DNA from: Tanypteryx hageni
Lineage: Eukaryota > Arthropoda > Insecta > Odonata > Petaluridae
Direction: 5' to 3'
Assembly: GCA_028673005.1 (NCBI GenBank)
Contig: CM054116.1
Location: 77,512,572-77,576,571 of the forward strand
Length of the DNA: 64,000 nt
Part shown: piece after piece, positions 22,579 through 35,590 of the stretch
Layout of the letters: each line of letters starts with the position of its first letter
Numbering within the stretch: position 1 is the stretch's first letter
The notes under the pieces: generated by a model
What the model was told of the DNA's origin: nothing
Seen by the model: only the letters and a program-made list of their open reading frames with translations
The model's database searches: none
Position numbers and translations under genes: made by a program

Positions 22579-24180
22579 TTTTATAGTAAGCGAACCGTTG
22601 CAGGCTAATAGGCACGACATTAGCGGCTATCGCAGAACCTTTTTAAAAATCCAACCCTCTCCCATTAAAAGCGATCTGTATCTTGTAAAAAAATGTTCTC
22701 TTTCCGTCTTCCTGTGATGCTTTCTTTTTTTATTGGCAGCCCGCCGGCCGGAATTCCAGATTTCGGCGCTCATTTATTTTTGCTGCCGTATGGTTCTCTC
22801 TCTCTCTCCCTCCCCTCTCCCCGCCTTTGGCAATGGAAATTTATATATGAACGTATTTCTCTACTTCCCTCCTACCCTATCGCTCTCTCTCTCTCTCTAT
22901 TTCTATATTCCTGGCAACCTCCCGCTTTAGCAACAGGGTATCTCTTGCGTCTCTGTGACGTACTTCCGGAGTATCCCTCCGTATCGCTTCGTTCGTTACC
23001 CATGCTGCATAGCGAAAGAAACGCCGCCGCTGGTGTGTGGGGATAACCTTCGCTGGGGCGAGAGATAATAGATTTCCGAGAATACTCCAAGAGGCGGAAA
23101 AAATCATCCTGTATTATTCAAAGAAGCAGGACCAATGCAGAAAACAAGGAATACACAATGCTGTACAGGAAATTATGAAGATGTCTGTTTTATTGCAAAA
23201 ATGTGCTTTTCCTAAAATAAAATTAGTTAAGCGAATGAAATTATCCCACGGGGACGAAATATCGTTAAGATAGACAAAATAATTCGGAGAAATAGAAAAA
23301 AGTTCATTCTTCTCTGTTCAAAATTATTAGCCGATTTTACAAAGTTGAGACATCCAACGTAAGTTTCGTATATTTTATAAATGTTAGTGAGTTAACTTAA
23401 CATTTTTAGAGCTTTAAAATTGATGATTTTCAACCTATCAATCTTATAAGTTTATGCCAGAATCATAAATCTAAAGGAACTTGAATAATAAGTATATATA
23501 TATAATAACCAGTATACTGATGGAATATTTTTTGAATTTGTATATTATTATCGAGTTTAATGAAAATGTGAGGCGTATCTGGCAGTCTATTGTCAAGATC
23601 AGAATTGATACAAGAAAAATTTCAATAAACATTCTCACGAGAACATGATGGATAAATCATAAGCTCGTCAGAAGCTTGCAATGAGCTCAATAACGATGAT
23701 AGCTACGAACACGCTACTACTTCCTACCCGGCTATCGGGACCGGTTAAAGGAGGCACGCCACATATCTCAGAAGAAGTTTTATCAGGAACGACAAAAGTT
23801 TGATGTGAAAACGAACAGAAAAAATGCAAGTTTGAACTTTTGTTATTTATTCTACTTTTAGAGCCTTTTATAAGGTTAGATATTTTCTTTCGGGTCCAAA
23901 ATTTACGATGATTGATGTGAGCTTTGACGTTAGAAAAAACGTATTACGCTATATCGATGCGGTACATTTTCATCGATTTTCGCCGACGGCAGAATAATAA
24001 TCCCGGACTTCTGCGCGATTTTAGATTCTCCCGAAAGGAATAAAAATTTTAAAAACGCTAAATATTTAGGATAAGCATCCCGTTATTACTCGGCACCACG
24101 GCGCATTCACGGAGGCGTTGTCCCATGTTAAACTATTGAGTCTCCCGACGGCGCGAAGCTTTTCCAAATCTCCGCTTCCT
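22579..24180. other. Spacer with short CT runs
   Basis: CT runs at 22797-22815 and 22883-22898 give overlapping serine/leucine-rich frames. A short TA run lies near 23493-23503. Otherwise AT-rich with no gene visible. Confidence 0.5.
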
Positions 24181-24184
24181 TTTC

Positions 24185-25175
24185 TGACGTTTTCCTTTCT
24201 CTTCTCTCTCTCTCTCATTCTCTCATAGCGTTTCCTCCTCCTCTCCCGTCATCTCTTCCTGATAAACGTTATCTGCCATTTAACCCCTTCCTTCAAAATA
24301 CTGTTTTTTTTTCTGCTTCATATTTCTCCCCACCTATTCTCTCCCTCTCTTCTTCCTACCCTCTCTCTCTCATGGATTTCATTATTCAGCAGTACTTATT
24401 TTTTCCCCACAAAATTACATCTTTTCCTTTCCAATTCTTGTATTTTTATTGTTACATGTATTTACTTAAAGTGCTATGTATTATTGTATATGTTTCATGA
24501 CGAGGGGTTAGGTGGAAGATGGGACTTTTTAGTCTCAATCTCGCCCCAAATAAAGACCACATCAATCAATCAATCAATCAATCCATCCTACCCTCTCTCC
24601 CTCCTACAGATCCTCGTACCCTCTATCTCTCCTACCCTCTCTCCCTCCTACCCTCTCTCCCTCCTACCCTCTCCCTCCCTCCATCCTCACCCTCTCCTCC
24701 CACTATCCTAGTCTTCCCCTCTCTCGTCCAACCCTGTCCCCACCAATCCTCTCCCCCTCCTACTTTCTCCCCATTTCCCCCTCCTACCATCTCTCCCTTT
24801 CTGCCTCCATCTTTTTACTACCCTCTCCTACCATCTTTCCCCCATCTCCATTTCTCTCCCTCTATCTTCCTATTGCTCCTGCGATCCTCAGATCGTGATG
24901 GATGGAGCTGGAAACGTGGACTAAGTGAATTTTTAAAACCCCCGAAACGCGGGAGATTCCCAGGAAAGAGGATCGTGGGCGAGAAAGGGAGTCGAGGAGG
25001 GGATGAGCGGAGGAGAGAAGTGGGTTTTTAGGTAAGGATAGATTGAGGAGGAATAGGGAGCTCAAAGGGCAAGCGAGCTAGGGAGATAGTAGGTGGGTGG
25101 ATAGCGATCAGCGAAGGAAGGAGAGTAGGTGGGATGATCATCTAGTTTTAAAGGGCAAAGTGGAACGAGGCTCGC
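24185..25175. repeat. CT-rich then GA-rich low-complexity region
   Basis: An ATCA array (24561-24582) leads into a 16-bp CT-rich minisatellite (unit CTACCCTCTCTCCCTC, several copies between about 24588 and 24680) and CT-rich sequence to 24880. From about 24950 the plus strand turns purine-rich to 25170. The order (CT then GA) is opposite to that at 13.3-14.0 kb. Proline/serine/leucine frames of up to 170 codons across this block are by-products. Confidence 0.75.
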
Positions 25176-28029
25176 GCGTGGGAGTAGACGGGGCGAGTGT
25201 GGGGGATTGAGAGGAGAAGGGATTTGCTGTGTGGGAGGAGCGGGATAAATGGAACGGATGGATCGGTGCCGTGAGAATTATTATCCCCATCATGAAGACC
25301 CTTCATATAAACGCGTTCAGAGGGAGTGGAAGAGACGTCTTCCGTCGTTCGAGTCGCGGTGCACAAAGCTTTGATCGCAATTCTAGGACAAAATACAACG
25401 TGCGCTACGTTTTGTCTCGGGGCTGGTCTGATTCATTTTTATTCCGTCGTGAGTTAATTTGTTTATCGAGGGAGGCTGACGCAAACGGCGGTTTTAGTTC
25501 CTGCTCTGGTTTCGATTTAAAAATACACTTTTTTTCGGTGGTCAATTTTAGAGTTGAAGACGTGTTGGAAAATTGGAATTTTTCTCTGTAAATAGTGCAA
25601 TGCCGAAATTTAAGTGCTTTGTTTAGCAAGTGTAATAAGATTCTTGGTTGTTTTTAGCGTTTTTTTAATCCGCTCATGCGTTCGTTTTGTCCATCCATCT
25701 GTCTGACGAGCTAAATCCTCATAAAGGAGAATAGATAGAAATTTTGTTTTGTTGCCAATCAATTTGGTATTGTCTCGTTGTGCACGTTTTCTCGATTTGC
25801 CTGTTTGTTAAATAAAAAAACATCATATACTCCCTTCATCAGCAGTTCTTTTCTTACTTGTTAAGTTCTTATTTATTCCTTTTGACCCTTATTCACCTTT
25901 TCTTCCTCCCCATCATGCGCCCGATCTCCTTCTCTCCCCCATCCTAGTCCCTTCCCTCTGTTGCCAGGATATCATGCGCCCACCCTCTCTCGCTCGAATT
26001 TTACTTCGGGAGCTTGCGTTTTGCGTTAACGCTCGGCTTATGACTCACGTGATTATTCTGTCGTGCAAATGGAACAGCCGCACAAATTGCTACTTCGTGG
26101 AACCACGCCAGCCTTCGCCGGGAGGCGGTAGTTACGTGCATACAAAGGAAGAGAGAGAAATACTAGGGGAAACCCAGCGATTGATCGGCTGCGTTATTTT
26201 CTTGCCAGCCGTCTGCTGCCATTTCGCGGGGAAACCGCATTCAGTGGGCGACGCTGCTGTTTTGTTTTTGGATTCACGAATGCCGACCTGGAGTCGGTTT
26301 TGAATGCTACGTTGGTTTCTATTTTAAAGGGCAATTTTGCGTCCGTATCTCGGAGTGGCCCTTTTGGTGAATAACATTATCTGTGGACGTTAGCGGGGTT
26401 GCATACGAAGCAGGATATGATCTCATACTGTAAATCTTCTCCTAAACTTTGTTTATTGCTCGTGTATACTTTTCTTGGAATGCACGAATCTAAAATATAA
26501 ATTAGTAGAAACGTTCAGCTGGTGAAAGAAGTGACTTTTCAGAAAGGGAGATGGCTCGTTAGGTTGAATCTACGAAGTCTGCTTATTTTTTTATTAAAAA
26601 CAAATTTATCTTCAGACTGAAAGCATTTAAGTTACGCGTTTTAAAATATTTATTACAAAATTATGTAAAATTGGCATGTTTTCTGTTTCCTGGTCAATTT
26701 CTTCTCGTATCTATTGGGCTATAATAATACAAAAGAAATGAATTTTTTTAGAATATAATCGAAAAAACGATATTTAAGTTTTACTATTTTACTATTTATT
26801 TGCTTAATAAACCAAGAAATCGTACTATTACTATTTCGCTGTAACACATGCTTATCATTTGATCTCAGTTGTCCAAGGTTTTCTTAAATTATGCGACAAA
26901 AGCTTTGTAAATAGAATCTCTGGATTGAATTGGACGGATGCGTTCTTAGTAGGGGCTAAAAATAATGTTCAGCAATAACGTTTGAAATTTAACTCCCTGT
27001 ATTCCTTTGAGCTCAGCACTTGAGGAAGCTCCTGCAAAATGGCTAGAGCTTCCCGTTAAACTGATGGATGGTCAGATATATAGCTCGTCTAATCGCCCGA
27101 GAGCACGCATTACTGCCGTACTGCCCTTCTTTCATGGATGTCCGAAAGTGCGGCTAGCTCAACGTCCTACTGTTTTACGCTCCTCCCTTGCTATGACCGA
27201 GCTTCTAATAATATGAGATTAACGCATGTATCCCTCACGTTGATTATTCACCGATGAATTTTCCACTTGGCTTAATATTTAGTAATTTTACTTGAAAATA
27301 TTCTTCCTTACAATTCCATTAATTTGAAAGTGTTAAAATACAATTAAAATAACTATTGTTTAGATCTGTGTGATATATAACGTTATTCTATCGTCTGTGC
27401 TTATGAACAAAGAGAAAGTAACAGAAAATCAATTTCGTTTCGTTGTTTTGAATTGGGAAATCAATTCGCGAAGTCGGCCAATATATTCACGAAGTGCTAC
27501 GGGGCTTAAATTGCCAATAAGGTCGCAATCGCTGAGTCGGGCAGATTCTAAAAATGAATGCCATCAATAGCAGGCACAAATGGGTCTTTTAAAACAAAAA
27601 ACAATAAATCGAATGCGTTAAGTAATCCGCGACACACAAAATTTGGTTATTGATTTAACTTAACAAAGTCTTTTAAATTAATAATTCATTATATGGTTAG
27701 ATGAATTAAATCAATGGATAAACAATTAAATTGGTACATAATTCATAATGTGGTTTAATCAGACGCAAGCTGTACATTTTATAATTCTTGCGCCATAGAT
27801 TTTTTTAGCTCGATTCAGTTAATATTTCCGTAAGTTTTACAGTTTAAAATTTACTTCACTTGAATAAATTAAGCGGAAGAACTGGATGATATTACGCTGG
27901 AGGATATCATGACATTTTTTGAGGAATATAATAAAAAATGTATGAACTCATCTCACCAACAAAAAATAATGAACCTATTTGGCATTAAATTCATCGAGAT
28001 GGAAAGTATGGATAGTAGCTGCCTTATAC
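25176..28029. other. Spacer, no gene seen
   Basis: GC-moderate to 26300, then AT-rich. Frames of 120 codons (25229-25591) and 109 codons (25974-26303) on the plus strand have no domain that I recognise. No RNA gene or mobile-element boundary is visible. Confidence 0.5.
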
Positions 28030-28293
28030 CAGGATTTCACAACCTGTGAGTCGCAAAGGAACTTGAGGTGGGTCGCGGAAATATTTCTAAATAGTTTATT
28101 TTGATATTTTTTCCATTTTTTAATGAGTTCGCGATAAAACCGATAAAGAGCTGATGATAGTACAGTGTGCGCCCTCTGTGGACACACATGCACTATCTAC
28201 TGCCTGAAAAATTAATATATAGATTATAGGTGGGTCCCAGGTAAACTCTATAACCCTAGGTGGGTCGTGCTATTAAAAAGGTTGAGAAATAAT
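28030..28293. mobile_element. hAT-like non-autonomous element, family B
   Basis: Left end CAGGATTTCACAACCT and right end (other strand) ATTATTTCTCAACCT are inverted copies over the TTTC-CAACCT core. GTGGGTCG(C/T)G-type motifs lie just inside both ends (28068-28078 and 28259-28268), a feature of hAT-type elements. The 264-bp size excludes coding capacity. The internal motifs differ from the family at 22258 and 30887. No convincing 8-bp target duplication remains (three of eight), so the boundaries are approximate. Confidence 0.5.
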
Positions 28294-29785
28294 TCCTAAT
28301 GCGAAACGCATATGCTGAAATATGGGAAAAAAATTAGAAACCGGGAGAATTAGTCTTCCACAATAACCCAACGGTAGAATAACCGCTCGGAAAATGGCAG
28401 AATCTTTCTCTTGAATTCTAATTCTTCCCATTTAATTTATGAAGTACGTAAAATTTCTTTCTTCGATAAAATTGGATTAAATCAGAAATACATCAGTATA
28501 CGGCAAATTTAATTAATGGACCTTACGTAAATGTTGCTGGTAAGCCATGCAGCTTAGCTTTGACACTTTATACTCTCCAAGCCTGCGTAACAGATAAAAA
28601 TGAAAATTTTTATCGGTGGGATCAAAGTGGTAATGGGAAAGAGCGAGAGAGTCTGATCTTTAATAGGAGGGATAGCTGCGCAGCTTTGTTCGAAATGCTA
28701 ATTAGAGAGAATCCTAATAGGGAAGATAAGAGGGCATATCTTAAGGGTACTATGATGGGTTTGTGGGCATACGTCACAAGGTTTGTTTTCGTCCTCCTCA
28801 AGAATCGCTTTCACGGTATCGAGGCCATTAACGGACGCTTCGCCATTCCAAGAACACATTTACATGCACCGCCACGGACGGCTCATAGTTACGCTGAACT
28901 GCGTTGCAAAATCTCGAATAAATAAGCATACGCGAGGCTTTTAACGCTTCTTCCGAACTTGGAAGTGCTCTAATCGAACGAAGCGATGAAGAACGGACAA
29001 TATCTCACGATTTCCTTACTCGGAATGACTTATAATCCTTGCGAAGTCAATGAGGTGCATGGATTAATTAGTTGATGATTTTTTTAAAGCATGAAAAGCT
29101 TTGCAGACATGAATTCATGCGGTCAAAAGATAACTAAGGATGTATAGATGGATATCTTCATTTCTAGATCGTTAAAGTTCTTATACAATTTATTCAAAGA
29201 TAAGATCATTAAATATTTTTGCCATAATATATTATTTTAATTTACCGTTCCTTCTCTAAGACAATTTATGCTTGCAATGATCTATGTATGGTCTTTATGC
29301 TGTCTTTCGAACATATTATTGCTTTTTGAACCTAAGGTCTTCATTTATAACAATTAAAATCGAGAGGAAACGTTTTTTACTATATTTACAGTTTAAATTT
29401 GGGACATATTACTTGTGTATAGCCCATTTTCCTCAGGCTGAACCAATTTTATACGCTGTTGTGAGAGAATACGTGCATAGGATATGTTGATACCATGTGC
29501 GGTAAATGATAGATGCCAATTAAGTTCTATTTTTAAGATGTTTTCATGGAAAAATCCTCGGTAATCATTTTACAAAAATGTTAGCATTAATTCCAAGGGC
29601 AAATACTGAGTAATCATTTAATTCCTGTCTAAAAAAAACAGATATTCGTGGTCAAGCATTTGAAACTCGTAAGTTAGTCATGGAAATAGTTTGCCTTTGA
29701 TTTAGCATTGGAACGGCACTTAACTACTGGATCTGATCCTGTAGTACTTTAACCTAGGACCTCCCTCGCAAATCGTCAATGAGTA
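28294..29785. other. Spacer, no gene seen
   Basis: AT-rich. A 121-codon plus-strand frame at 28560-28925 has no recognisable domain. Nothing else could be supported. Confidence 0.5.
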
Positions 29786-30660
29786 ATTAATTCATCGTTG
29801 CGCCGCGTAATTGGCTCCACAGGACTCGACCCGGCGTTTGTCGGTCGTCCGAAACCAACTTTTTTTTCCTCTCGCACCTCGTACAAAACTCACCGCTTTA
29901 CGAGCCAATGTCCTGGCGTTAACGTGCCACATCCCCGGAAGAGTCGAAAAAGGGACGGCCCTGGCGACCTCGACCCCATTTCCGTCCTTGCCCCTGGGAC
30001 AGCGCGCGCTTCTTGTAAGGCCGCGCGATAGAATGGAAGCCGCAGCAGCACTCAACTCCGGGAGCATTTATGGCCTTCGCGTCCCTTACAAACAATTCCG
30101 TCGGGACCGCCTCCAGGAACCATGACATTGAGCCCGTTATTCCTCTCCGCGCACGTAACCGCGGGCTAGGAGACCGACTTTCTTTCTTTTTCGTTCCGAA
30201 AAAGAGTGCACCGGGAAACAAGGAGAACAAGTAGGTCGCCTCCTGTGTTATTGTTCTTTAACACCTCCTCTGTTTTTGGGAGCAATTCGATTTGGAGAAC
30301 AAGGCTCGGCAAAGGGGCTTTTTCCCTCTCTCTCTAGTTCTTCGTCTATCTCTTTTCTCGGGCCTTTTTTAAAGGGAGCCGAAGTTCTCGCGGGGCACGA
30401 CTCGATTCTCCGTTCGTGTGAATGTGTAAAATGTTGTTGCATTCCCGTTTTATTTTTCCTGATGCTTCTATTTTTTTGAGCTCGAGTGAGGGATCCCACA
30501 GTAACTGTTACGAGAATGTACCCTTAGGAACAGCGGCGGCGGGTACACGTACTGACTGCCTACGAAGCAAGTAGGACGGAAGGAGGCGTCACTTTTTTAT
30601 TTTCTCAGCGTTCGCGAACCTGTCTAGCGTTTCTTTTTTTGCTAGCCCTTTTTATAAAAT
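29786..30660. promoter_or_regulatory. GC/CpG-rich block
   Basis: A sharp rise in CpG (CGCGCG, CCGCGC, GGCGGCGG) between AT-rich flanks, with open frames in several registers on both strands and no recognisable product. Runs of T (29860-29870) and short CT repeats (30325-30335) break it up. It could be a promoter-proximal or conserved regulatory block; no core promoter motif or splice site could be tied to it. Confidence 0.25.
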
Positions 30661-30886
30661 GGCGGAAAAAGGTCGATATCCTCCGTGAGGGATTACAGGT
30701 CTCAAGGGATGATTCTGGAGCCGTGTTTATTATCGTCTTAAAAATGTCATAAACCTTAAATTGCGCAAGTTTGTGAATTTTTTATTCGTAGCAATATTAT
30801 TCAATCCGCCCAAAAAGGATTTTTTTTGGGTTAAAAATTTTTGATTTGTGTTAAATGCAAACTAGATACGCAGGCAGACTGTAGCC

Positions 30887-31212
30887 CAATGCGGCCCAAA
30901 CTTTTTTAATGGCAGGCCACATCAGTGGTCGCGAATCCCTTGGCGGACCGCATTGGAAGTTGCCAATTCTTCGGCGGGCCGGATTAGAGTTTAAATCGGA
31001 AGTTTTCTATATACTCTGAGATGCCATATAAGTGAAACTCTAGTCTAAATAAGGTTTTAATGGCTAACATTTCATTATTTAAAGTATTATTATCAAAATT
31101 TTCAAAAAATGTATGAATTTGTGTGTTAAATTTTTCGAATTGCTTTTTCGCCTTAGCTTCGCGGGCCGCACAAAAACCCTTTGGCGCGCGAGCAGTAGTT
31201 TGGGCCCCCCTG
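30887..31212. mobile_element. hAT-like non-autonomous element, family A, with target duplication
   Basis: The inverted ends agree at 13 of 16 positions: left CAATGCGGCCCAAACT, right (other strand) CAGGGGGGCCCAAACT. The flanking 8-mers CTGTAGCC (30879-30886) and CTGTACCC (31213-31220) match at seven of eight, the expected hAT target-site duplication. Length is 326 bp, close to the 321 bp of the copy at 22258. Both share GCATTGGAAntt followed by GGCGGGCC near the left and GCGGGCCGCA near the right. It has no coding capacity. This is the best-defined mobile element boundary in the window. Confidence 0.75.
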
Positions 31213-34200
31213 CTGTACCCTATGTAAAATTTTTTGGCATTCTTAACCTGACGGAGGGATAAAAAATAGTAAATCCAGCGATATTTTAAAAACAAACAAA
31301 ACACTGTTTTTTCCATGAAATTGCATTGTAACTACTAACTTAATTGAATTAAACGCGCACATCCAATTTCTTGCGAAGACTTGAAAATTCATTTTGGTTA
31401 CTTCATAGTGCTTTTTATGTCAGAACTTGGCCAATTATAACGGACAAGCACTATATATAATATGGGTATCCTCCTCCTTACTACGATCCTCCATAAAGTT
31501 GTCTGCGCACCCTGCTCTAATGTAGGTCATCTCAATTATTTTCAGTTTTTATTAAAGTCTTTCTTCCAAGCGTGCATTTGGAAAAAGAGTTCTGCATTCG
31601 GAGGATATGCTTGTAGCTTTTTTCTTTCTCAAGAAGATGAGGCATATTTTTAATGAAATGTAGCGCGATATCTGATATCTGTTTTTAATTCGGACTTCCC
31701 GTGGGTTTCATTCAAAAGGTAAGTACTTGGTGTTGGGAATTCAGTTTACATTTTCGTATTTTTTGTTTTTTTTTTCTTATCTTTCCCCTGAAGTTGAACG
31801 TGAAAGCGCGCTTAAATAAAGCACTTCCACACGAGCCATTAAAGGCTTGTAACTTTTTTATTGCGCAAGTAATAATTCTACCCCTTCTAACCGACAACTG
31901 TTCCGCCCGTTTGTGGCAAATGATTAGCTAGTTATGTGTTGTTTCCAAGTGTGGTTTTATTTTCATCTTCAACTGAACGACTCGTCGTTACAACAGGAAT
32001 CCATGCAAAAATCTTTACCGAACGATCGAATCTCACTATAATATAGCTACTACTAAAAGTGACTAATTAAAAAAATTAATTATGAATTTCACATTAGCAA
32101 ATATGCAGAAAATTTGCCTTATAAATCAGACGCTTTCTTCTGCTATTGCTTGTACAATTTAATGAATACCACCATGGTAAAATCTGCAAAAAATAGTTAA
32201 CACAATTTAGTATTAATGAAAATAAAAATAGCATAAATTTCCAGATTTTAATTGATTAATCCGTAATTAATTTATAGTAAATCCGCAAAATATTAAATTT
32301 TAGACATTTCAAGACCTATTCCTCTGTGATGTTTAAGAAGTAATATCAGAACATTGCGAAATTTCGAATTTTTGCTCCAAAAACGCTGTTTGTTCAGAGG
32401 ATTTTAAAACCTACCATAATTTTTTATGGCCGAGATATTTTTCTTACAAATTTCCTGCGTTATCTACCGAATGAGTCCAGGAGCGTCACGAACTTACCTT
32501 GAACTCGTTATTTGGGTGGAAATGGAACCAGAAGAGGATTTCAGGTCAGGGTGGGCGTCATTTTCTGCATTATAGCACTTCCATTTCTTGAAAAGGGATT
32601 ATTTAGAGATGTAGAATTATTCATCTACATCAAGTATTTATGTCTACTTTAGGAAACTGGGGCACATGCTACGGATGGAATTGGAAAAGTGGTGTGGGGT
32701 GGGGAACATTGGACGTAAAGTGCGGCTGGACTGTTCCCAAACAACCGCCATCTTCCCAAATTGAATTTCATCCGATAAAACAGTTCGCAATGGCAAGGCC
32801 TTAATAATTATAATTAATTTTCTAAAATGATGCATATATTTCGCCATTATTAAATTTCATTTCATTTTATTTTAAAATTCAACGAAGCACTTCATGAATG
32901 ATCGTAAGACAGTTGTTGAAACTAAATTTTATAATTTATTTTCAAGAGTTATTAAGTTCGCTAATATATGCTTAATAAAAGCTTTGATGACAATATTTTG
33001 TGAACTGACAATGATTTTACATACTTCCGTAATTATTTCCCAAATATTTTTAAACTTTAGGTCTCAATTAACTAGTAGCACAGTCATCTTTCTTCGATTA
33101 ATAAATTTATCGCAGTCTAAATCTAATTCATTCGTCGTAAGAGTTCCTTAAGGTTTCGGGAATTAAACAGGATATTCGAATCGGCAAAGTATTCGATTCG
33201 AAAAATCAAGCAGATTTTTCGTTTTGCACGAAAGAATAAGGATAGAAGCGCAAATCGTGGTTGATCGTATCATTCGTCGTTATCCCCGTCCCGTCCTCCG
33301 ACACGCATTGGTCGAATGGAAAGAACAAAACGCGACCAATCGATACGTATGGAAACCCATCACCGTGAAATAATACAAACCGATAACGAAACGATCCTTG
33401 GATTAAAAAACCCTGTGCCGAGTTAAAAAGGCACAGAAAGGAATCAAAAGAACGACGGAGACTCGCCCGCGCGTACTCCCTCGAGCGGAAATAAAACAAA
33501 AAGAGAACGGAAAAAGGACGAACGGAAGGGAGGAATAATAACTCGATCCGATGCGAATCCTTTGCTTGAACACAAAGGGTCGCACAATGGGCATTGTACT
33601 CTCTCGATCGTCGCATCTTTTTCAAGAAGCGTTCGCTTTTTTTCCTCTCTTTATGTGCGCTATGCTACTTCTTTGTCCATGCGCTGCTTAAATAAAGATG
33701 CTCGGGACTCTAGTCATTCTCTCACTCACTGTCGTATGATAATGATAATAATGAGTTACAGACATGATAATTGACATCGAGAGAAACGGATGTTAAAATA
33801 CAGGAAATCTAGAAATTTTTATTTTTTAAGAGTACTTTTCCGTCCTGTTGGTTCGTTTTTATTCTCTGAAAGAAAAAAATGGAATTCGGTATGGAGCATT
33901 TTGAATTCGCATTTTTATATCAATTAACTTAAAATAATGATCTGCACTCGGAACATAAACGGGTCAATAGATGATATCATGCAGTTTAATTTGGTTTTTG
34001 CTAAAATCAATTACGTTCTGTTGTTGAATATAAATGCCCTTCCCTCATATGCGTCGATGAATAAACAAAATTAGCTTTTTTAAGCTAATAGTTACATTTT
34101 TCATCTAGAGTTTAAATTCATTTGAAAATGTGATGGTGCTTATTCTGTATACTTTTCAGTTTAATTCAGTTACATGGAAGGTATAAATTTAGAAACCAAC

Positions 34201-34560
34201 AAAATGAAGAATGGATGAAATAAAGCCTTTAAAAACTGGTTTCCTCAGAGATACAAAGACAAATCAGATCAAATGAAAACTATTTTAAATCTTACTATTT
34301 CTGTAACTGTGTCAATCTGAAAGAAAGTGCTGGAAAGTTTTGTTATTTTGGTTGCACAAGATTGGTGAGTGCATATTGCTTATACTTAACGATAAGAACA
34401 TTATGGTAATAAGAAAATTGGAAAATTGAGATTTTAGCAAAGCAAATGTTGGTTGTTTTGAGTTGATCCATGAACAATTTGTTCATTGGTTAGCTCTTTA
34501 TTTTTTGTTGATTGGCAATATATTTATAAGAAAAACTGATCTGAATGGGAGATGAATAGT
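31213..34560. other. Spacer, no gene seen
   Basis: Mostly AT-rich. A consensus donor AAG|GTAAGT occurs near 31720, but no open exon with an acceptor could be built around it. The 139-codon minus-strand frame at 33206-33625 has no recognisable domain. A perfect palindrome (ATGAACAA, T, TTGTTCAT) lies at 34470-34486. Confidence 0.5.
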
Positions 34561-35590
34561 AGAACGGAGAGCGGGATGGAGAGTGGGAGGGAGGAAGAGA
34601 GAGAGAGAGAATGAGGAGAGAGGGAAGAGAAGGAGGGTGAGGAAGAGAGAAACGGGGAGGAATAGGAAGTGCCTTGATTTTAATACTGTATATCCGTCAT
34701 TTTTTACGGGCCATTGCAATATTTTTTCTATAAAAGATTTAACTAATTTGCAACCTAATTTTAACGGAAGTGGCGATGAAAATTCAAAATGCAACGTTAC
34801 TTATGATTTCATTTTAATATTTGTTTTTAATCTTGATGAGAGTCGAATTAAAAGATATTTTTGAGTAAACACTTTACATCACATTCAATCCCTCGGACAC
34901 CCACTGCACTTTAATCCATTCACCGACTAAAACATTTTTCATCTCTGCCACGTGCTTTTTATCTCTCTGCTGAGTATATTTCCACATTTTTCTCCTATTT
35001 TAAATTTATCCTTTTTATCATTTCTCTGCTAAACATTTATTATTTTTCCATGATTTTAAATGGTTTTAATTAATTAAAATGTTTTTTGGTGTTATTAATT
35101 CATCAATGTTTACTTTAAATTATTTAGTAATTTTATAGACGGCAATGGTTAAGTAATTCACCTTTCCAATAATTGAACATATTATATATAAACTACAAAA
35201 TGGACAAACCTTGTAACGTCTTTCAGTCATACAGACTTTTTTCGTGTCAAATGAGAGAAGGCTCGTTTGATATCGAGCCAGTGTTCCAGTTCCACTGCAC
35301 AGGAGGCATGAGTAAGGCATTCCGGGACCGTGGGATGTATACGAGACAGAGAGAGATGCGTGGATATTCCATCCGCTTACGCCCCAGGTTTGAGCTGTCA
35401 ATTGCCATCGAAGGCGCTCAGCCCACGCCACCGCGCGCCCACATACACGCATCCTCGTGTGCAAATTGTATTCATTGGCCATAGGAGAGCAAGATCCGAG
35501 CCGGAGACGCCGCTTGGGATGATGAGGAGAGTGGCTTGTCTGCTTTACAGAGGAAGAGAGGAGAGAGAGGGAGATATAGACAGAGAGGAA
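34561..35590. other. Short GA run and spacer
   Basis: A GA-rich patch at 34575-34650, then AT-rich DNA to 35220 and mixed sequence to 35590. No gene seen; frames of 100-120 codons on both strands at 35120-35484 overlap each other and lack domains. Confidence 0.5.

Noticed and set aside
31547..31725. Candidate exon between a TTTTCAG and AAG|GTAAGT
   Set aside because: All frames between the sites carry stops or give no recognisable peptide, so the strong donor alone is not enough.
33206..33625. 139-codon minus-strand frame
   Set aside because: No recognisable domain and overlapped by another frame; treated as chance.
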